This document shows, piece by piece, positions 18,485 through 23,473 of a DNA stretch of 23,473 bases (positions are counted from its first letter, which is position 1; every line of letters begins with the position of its first letter). The notes under the pieces are model-generated. The model did no database searches. It was not told the DNA's origin and worked only from the letters and a program-made list of their open reading frames with translations. The translations under genes were made by a program, and so were the position numbers. The stretch comes from Elysia marginata (Eukaryota > Mollusca > Gastropoda > Plakobranchidae), in assembly GCA_019649035.1 (NCBI GenBank), contig BMAT01002783.1, positions 2,648 to 26,120 on the forward strand, given 5' to 3'.

Positions 18485-19859
18485 GACTCCAATGATGTTT
18501 ACTAAGAGTGTACTCATTCTATTGCTGTTGACTTTTAGGTTTATAGGTCTGTATGATGCTCACAGGTCACAGGTGATTTGAATGCAGGTTGGGCTGTCTA
18601 TAGATCGCAAGTTCATTAGTTGACATTATTATTCCGAGACGAAGTGAAGTGTTTCTTCATCGCTATTAAACTTTGATTGCCAGCCTGTTCCCTGTCCACA
18701 CTGTTCGTTTTATGGCGCTGATTTGAAGTTTTAAAATTCTCCCGTCATACGTTATAATTGAGGCTTTTGAAAAAAAAAAAACAGAACGGGTGGAAGTTCA
18801 ATTCAGAACTTAGCGCTGGATAGTAAAAGTTGGGATTTATTTGCCATTGTCTGAAAACTCTATGGCGCTTCATAACACTCTTTGTTTTTCTTTTGTTTGC
18901 TGTAACTTTGCCCCTCATATCCTAAACCATAATGCAAAACCGTCTCAATAAATAAATACAAAAGACGTAAAAGTAAGTTACTCAGCTTGTATTTACATAT
19001 TTGTGAATGTATCGGCAACATCTTTGTCAGTTAAGGATTTTCACTTGCAGCATGAAAATTCTTCACGACTTCCTTGGTACATAACTTTCAAGCGAGATCA
19101 GAACAAGAGTTCCATGTATGTTGTTTATCAATTGAATTTTTTTTTCTTTGAAAGAAACGCAAGCCCCAACTTGTACGCAGCAAAACAGGCTGGTTATCAA
19201 AGGCCTGATTTTTTGGCAACTATTGCGTATCGCGCATAAATGGTTTCCATGTTTATAACACTGGACTCCCTACAACTATTTCCCTCCCTCTCTCCCTTGC
19301 CTTTCTCTCTGTATTAATTGTGTTCGGTCATGTCTAAAGAGTTTCCTGAATATGTCTCCTCACTTCTATCCCTTTTCCCTCCCCCTTTCTCCGCCTGAAT
19401 CTAAGCCTATTATGGGGGCAAGAGAAAAAATGGTCTGTTCTACATTACTCTGTCGTTTATACGAGTCGCCATTTGTCTGTCTCGTTTTAACTCCTATAAA
19501 GTGAAATTATGTTGATATCAGCATATCATCTGCTAGAATTCTGTGTTCTCTTAATATACAGTGACTAGGCAACAGAGGGACAATAAATAGATAAAGTGTG
19601 CTTTCAACAAACATCAAATAACCCAATAACTCATGGGATGTAAGAAAAATGAATTAAAACTACCTTCAAGAAAGACCCCTCCCCTCCACCCCTCCCTCGC
19701 CAGAAAGTTAAGGAATGTGAAGAGAGAAGACAGTGACTAAGCCCGAAAGTGGAAAATCCTCTCGGAAAGCCTTTTTGATCAGGACAGAGGAGGCTGGAAC
19801 CGCCAAGCTGAGGATGAAAGTTAAGAAATGAAAAATGTGAGGCAAGTTGGAGTGGCCAG
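18485..19859. other. Intergenic DNA leading to a GC-richer island
   Basis: There is no supported gene. The frame at 19003-19239 has no domain or signal. A C/T-rich stretch (19275-19400) and a purine-rich stretch (19675-19740) occur. GC content rises from about 19780 towards the likely promoter. Confidence 0.5.
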
Positions 19860-19975
19860 GTCGATAAGCTGTGGGCTGCTGCAGCAGCGCTGTACCAGGC
19901 CATGCCAGGAGTAGAGCCAGGACAGGACAGAGCCGGGTAGGCAGGCGCGCAGAGATCGATACTCTCCAGCATCAC

Positions 19976-19983
19976 TGACGTCA
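19976..19983. promoter_or_regulatory. CRE palindrome TGACGTCA
   Basis: This is the exact eight-base consensus bound by CREB/ATF bZIP factors, about 400 bases upstream of a splice donor. Chance occurrence in 23 kb is below one, yet another copy exists at 22772. Confidence 0.55.
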
Positions 19984-20056
19984 TTACCGCCCATACCATT
20001 AGCATGGGCTTATCACGGCTGGCATAGCCGCCTCGTTCCTACACTCGGCAAAGATT

Positions 20057-20139
20057 GGAGACATTCGGAAACAGGTTTCTCGCTGTTCGGCAGTGCTCGG
20101 AGACATTCGGGAACAGGTTCTTGCTGCTCGGCAGCGCTC
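20057..20139 (+). repeat. Tandem duplication of 42 bp
   Basis: Unit 1 is 20057-20098 and unit 2 is 20099-20139, both starting GGAGACATTCGG and ending GCTC. A partial unit precedes (about 20032-20056, TTCCTACACTCGGCA) and another follows (about 20146-20166, CTCTTGCTCCCTCGG). The units differ at only a few positions, which points to a fairly recent duplication. Confidence 0.8.
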
Positions 20140-20374
20140 CCAGGCAGCAACTCTTGCTCCCTCGGCCCTGTGATTGACTCATACAAAACAGTTACATCAG
20201 AGCCAGCAACACAGTTCCCAAACAACAAGCACCAGAACCGAAGTAACTCTCACATAACGATCTCCACAACAGCTAAATCTACAGATCGGAATATTCTCTA
20301 CCTCCATTTCTTCTCGGACATTTTGTTGACAAGTTCCGAGATTGTGTTTGTGTATTGTTTTCAATCCTAACAAG

Positions 20375-22085
20375 GTAAGCGGGATATGTCGTGAGTGGTT
20401 GGTTCTGAGTTTTGATCACAGGCGTACGGTTCTCTCCGATAGAAGTTGCCTCCATTAACCAGTTCCACCAACGCCTGCTGCATAATCAGACTCATTATGT
20501 GAGACTAGAGTGAATCGTGCAGCGGTGACTCACACATCTGGCTACATCTAGGAGTGGTCAATTGGTTTCTCGCTTCTCGAGAAATTTTGTGGAGCTGTAA
20601 GTTGCCCATTAATTCAGGATCATTTGTGGCTTCTTGCTGTCCAACTACATGTAGTTTTGTTGCAGCCTTGGATCAGCTTTTCTACAGGCACGAATGGGAA
20701 AACGTTTTATCAGCTTACTTAGAAACAGTCGTGGAGGTTTTGATGCTTTTTTGAAACTTTTAGTGTTCGAAACATTTTCGTCCATCCACATTTTTATTAA
20801 AATACTTCGTAGCTAACACTTAACTTATATGTCAGTTTTCTCTGGCATAATCGAAAAAATATGACCAAACTGATAGTTTTGGTATGTGTGTCCGTATCCA
20901 CATGTTCCAACTTTACCGTTTTCCCTTGATGTGGCTTCAATAAACGTCAGTTTAACATCGTTCTTTTTCCACAACATCTCTACTGTTCTAAGTGTACATC
21001 TCGTCAAGCTATTTTTCTGGTAAAACTAAACGCTCCAAACGGGCCATAAGTTTTATGTTTTAGCCAATAAAGTCTCTTCCATCGACTTTCGTGTATCCTT
21101 TCTCGTCCTGGCTGGTTTTTCGTGGTGTTATATACTTTCTGATTGTACATCGTATGTTATGGATGCCACCAATCGACTGTGTACAAAGTCGCTGGAAAGT
21201 TGTACCTAGAGAATGCATTGATTTATCTATCATTTTATGTGAATTGTGATTTTTACTTTCCACGAAATGAAGTAGAATCTAAATCATAAATACAATGTAT
21301 TAATGTCTTGGAAAATTATCCGCATTTTTTAAACAAGATCGATTCCACTTTTGACCTGCGGTCACATAGTGCTGAAATGACTGATATTTCTCGGTGGAAC
21401 AAAACCAAGCAAAAAGGTAGGTTAAAACTAACAACCAAACAATAACAAAAAAACGGCGCACTCTTGAAATCCAACCAAAGAAAGCCAACCAAAGAAAGCC
21501 ATTTGCACATCTCTGTCTCTGCCTTTCTTTCTCTCGCAACCTTTATCGTTATTTTCGACTTCTCGATCTTTTTCTCTACCCCCTCCCCCACGTGTTTTTG
21601 TCTCTGCCTTTTCCATCTTTCCATCAAAACTCCTCCTCATATTTCTTTCAATCTTGATCTATGCAGTTTTTCTCTAAATTCAAACACTTTCCTCCGCCGA
21701 CTATTGTAAAGATCTGCCTTGCTATATTTACGCCCTTCGTCAAGCCGTCGTATCAAGACGCCCACGGTGGTTATATATCACTGTAAACCATGAAATCAAC
21801 AGCTGCTGAACATTTAGACCGCCGATATATCCAACTCATCGCAAACACAATCCGATCGAAATAATCCTCTCCGCCTGTGTGTAATAATATCAGTATCAAT
21901 CCTGCTAGATCTGCCCGTCTTGCAGTAATTCTCCTCAGCCTTGATCCCGAGGCAGTAAGAACTCTCAACTCCAAAATGGTTCAGAGCACTCGACCTCAAC
22001 TCTCTGAGTACTTAATAACCTCCAAATTTAGCTCCTCTGATCACAACTTTTAAGTTATAAATGCTCTATTGGTATATTCTATGAC
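20375..22085. other. Region right of the candidate first exon
   Basis: If the island to the left is a first exon, this is intron. A further TGACTCA word stands at 20526-20532 and a 14-bp duplication (CCAACCAAAGAAAG twice) at 21471-21498. Overlapping open frames on both strands (21300-21710) come from low-complexity pyrimidine/purine DNA. No coding exon can be supported. Confidence 0.45.
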
Positions 22086-22108
22086 TGACGCCTTCCCCCC
22101 TGGCGTCA
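22086..22108. repeat. Short hairpin with C-rich loop
   Basis: TGACGCC and GGCGTCA form a perfect 7-bp stem around a 9-base loop that contains C6. It is too short to assign a function. Confidence 0.5.
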
Positions 22109-22756
22109 TGCAAAAAAGACAATAGAGACCTTAAGCACACGCACCGTGTCTCACTACGCGTACGTGAAAATCGGGAAAGCAGATCGAGGAAACTATAAAA
22201 ATAATGAAACCAGTATAGTCTGTAATGTCAGTTAAAAAACAAAAACGTTTGTTATTGGTGACGAATTGGCCGTCGTTCTAAAGTTGGACCGGCTTACTTG
22301 ATTCATCTGAAAAGATATGCAGGGTTATGTGCCCCTGTACAAGTGCTCTTGAACGAAGTTGGCGGTGCTTAGGGTAAAGTCCTAGGGTATTATAAATCCA
22401 ACAATTTTGTTTATTTGTAAAATAACTTCTTTTTTTTTGTTCAGCATCATGAAATTCTAGGGTTTTTATTGCAATCTCAATACACTTAACTGCATTTCAT
22501 TCCTTTTTATATCAGTAGATATTGGATAAAAAAAAATAAGAAGTTTGCCCTGTCGCAGATATCAAAGCATTTTCAATAAATCACGAGAGAGTATTGGTTT
22601 GTACCCACAGTTCTTGTTTTGATTTGGCCAAACGGATAAAAATCTGAAGATTAGGACAGTTTTTTCTTGTCGCTAACACACGAAATATTAATTTGCCAGA
22701 AAGGCAATTTATCCCGGTTTGAAAAAATGCCAATTTTTAGGTATACACTGTAGTGA
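22109..22756. other. Unassigned DNA
   Basis: AT-rich sequence with no gene or element recognised. A T9 tract followed by GTTCAG (22430-22444) resembles a splice acceptor, but the following sequence has only a three-codon open frame. Confidence 0.5.
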
Positions 22757-22779
22757 TGACGTCCCCTGGCCTGACGTCA
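22757..22779. promoter_or_regulatory. Pair of CRE-type sites
   Basis: TGACGTC (22757-22763) and the full palindrome TGACGTCA (22772-22779) lie eight bases apart, and a further GACGTG follows at 22781-22786. A cluster of CREB/ATF-type sites could mark an enhancer or promoter, but no transcript start or exon is visible beside it. Confidence 0.4.
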
Positions 22780-22994
22780 AGACGTGTGTTGCGCATAAAG
22801 ACAAGTGAAGCTTGACTTCCACTGTTCGATCCTCATCCCAGGGGACAAACTGTGAAGCAATTGGACAGTGATGTTGTATTATCCCTGTCGGCCAATCTGT
22901 AAACAATAATTTTACTCTCAGATGGTGATAATGATACAGCTTGTGTAGGTGCAAGGGTGCTGCGTCAAACTATAAATACCTACTACTATTTCTA

Positions 22995-23012
22995 CTGCTG
23001 CTGCTGCTGCTG

Positions 23013-23081
<69 letters not shown>
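22995..23081. repeat. Symmetrical (CTG)6(CTA)17(CTG)6 microsatellite
   Basis: Six CTG units (22995-23012) are followed by 17 CTA units (23013-23063) and again exactly six CTG units (23064-23081). Looser CTA/TTT and CTG/CTT units flank the core from about 22979 to 23100. The reverse complement is CAG/TAG, the same motif pair as the intronic array at 2678-2982. Confidence 0.95.
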
Positions 23082-23082
<1 letters not shown>

Positions 23083-23100
23083 AACTTTTGCTGCTGCTTC

Positions 23101-23473
23101 AGCTATTTACTCAATAGGGAAGGATGATGATATGAATGTAAACAACATAAAATCGATTGCCGTAGGCCTTCTTTGCACCAAAGGACACGCACAAAAATAA
23201 TCGGTAATAAAACAACTAGATCTATGCCGATCATCATAAACTGAGCTATCTCTATGTTTTATAGTTCTGGTTTCTTTCCGCAAAGTAGATTTTTGCATCT
23301 TTTATTCTTAGCGATTTGTCTTCTTTTCCTTTTTCATTTAAGACGGATGCACATTCTTTTTATCCTTTTCGTCTTTACCTTTTTTCTTATCTTCTTTATC
23401 TTTCTTTCACAATACTCGTATATTCTCTCCCTTTTTTTCTTTACCTTCTGTCTCTCCTTTTTTTTTTTTCTTT
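23101..23473. other. Pyrimidine-rich right edge
   Basis: From about 23270 the plus strand is strongly T/C-rich, with repeated CTTTTT, CTTTACC and TCTTTATC phrases, ending in a T13 run. It looks like degenerate polypyrimidine low-complexity DNA. No gene is seen. Confidence 0.6.

Larger units (their letters stand above)
19860..20374 (+). promoter_or_regulatory. Likely promoter and 5' non-coding exon of a gene running right
   Basis: This is the most GC-rich stretch of the right half. It contains a 14-bp palindrome (19875-19888), a full palindromic CRE (19976-19983), an AP-1 type site TGACTCA (20175-20181) and a 42-bp tandem duplication. It ends at a splice donor, CAAG followed by GTAAGC (20375-20380). 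A 66-codon open frame (20170-20370) stops four bases before that donor; it has no signal peptide or domain and is at most an upstream ORF. No TATA box is seen. The start of transcription is not defined, and the coding exons would lie beyond 20380, possibly outside the window. A CRE-driven first exon is an inference. Confidence 0.4.

Noticed and set aside
19631-20228. Minus-strand open frames of 124 and 71 codons in the GC-richer island
   Set aside because: They are explained by GC-rich composition and the 42-bp duplication. No signal peptide, domain or splice support is seen on that strand.
21300-21710. Four overlapping open frames
   Set aside because: They lie in low-complexity purine/pyrimidine DNA on both strands and have no domain or splice support.

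Overview
The window looks like animal nuclear DNA, most likely from a mollusc and probably a gastropod. That placement is inference from style: tRNA-headed SINEs with molluscan-type bodies, remains of three non-LTR retrotransposons (LINEs), AT-rich intergenic DNA, many CTAG/TCTAGA words and long trinucleotide microsatellites. I see no bacterial operon, no CRISPR array, no rRNA and no functional tRNA gene. I recognise no virus-derived element.

Left part (1-5200). A decayed minus-strand LINE fragment (about 250-1230) abuts a plus-strand SINE (1232-1441). The one host protein gene I can support follows. It has a likely 5' UTR exon ending at a consensus splice donor (2092/2093), a 968-nt intron that carries more than 400 bp of compound trinucleotide repeat, and an acceptor at 3060/3061. 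One coding exon (3089-3802) then encodes a 237-residue, cysteine-free, probably secreted helical protein that I cannot assign to a family. A tandem repeat of about 75 bp starts inside the last ten codons, includes the stop codon and runs through the 3' UTR; one unit has become an AATAAA signal. Downstream lies a second array built from alternating 22- and 25-bp units (4454-4664).

Middle (5200-12400) is a repeat zone. It holds a SINE with intact target-site duplications (5307-5612), a LINE 3' fragment on the plus strand (5893-6450), a GATA/GA microsatellite (8310-8455), and a 2.5-kb minus-strand LINE (8606-11113). That LINE still reads across most of the reverse transcriptase and C-terminal domains but is broken by about six frameshifts and two stops. 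A CTAG-dense block follows (11575-12000), then a 147-bp near-palindromic MITE-like element with a partial second copy (12136-12359).

Right part (12400-23473) is mostly AT-rich DNA without convincing protein genes. It holds an old SINE (16595 to about 16940), a poly-C tract with an assembly gap (18455-18484), and a possible 104-bp non-coding exon flanked by good splice sites (14717-14820). It also holds a GC-richer island (about 19860-20374) with a palindromic CRE, a 42-bp tandem duplication and a splice donor, which I read as a likely promoter and first exon of a plus-strand gene continuing to the right. Near the right edge are two CRE-type sites (22757-22779) and a strikingly symmetrical (CTG)6(CTA)17(CTG)6 array.

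The parts do not form a pathway. The biology here is one lineage-specific secreted-protein gene, one possible promoter/first exon, and repeat-driven remodelling around them.
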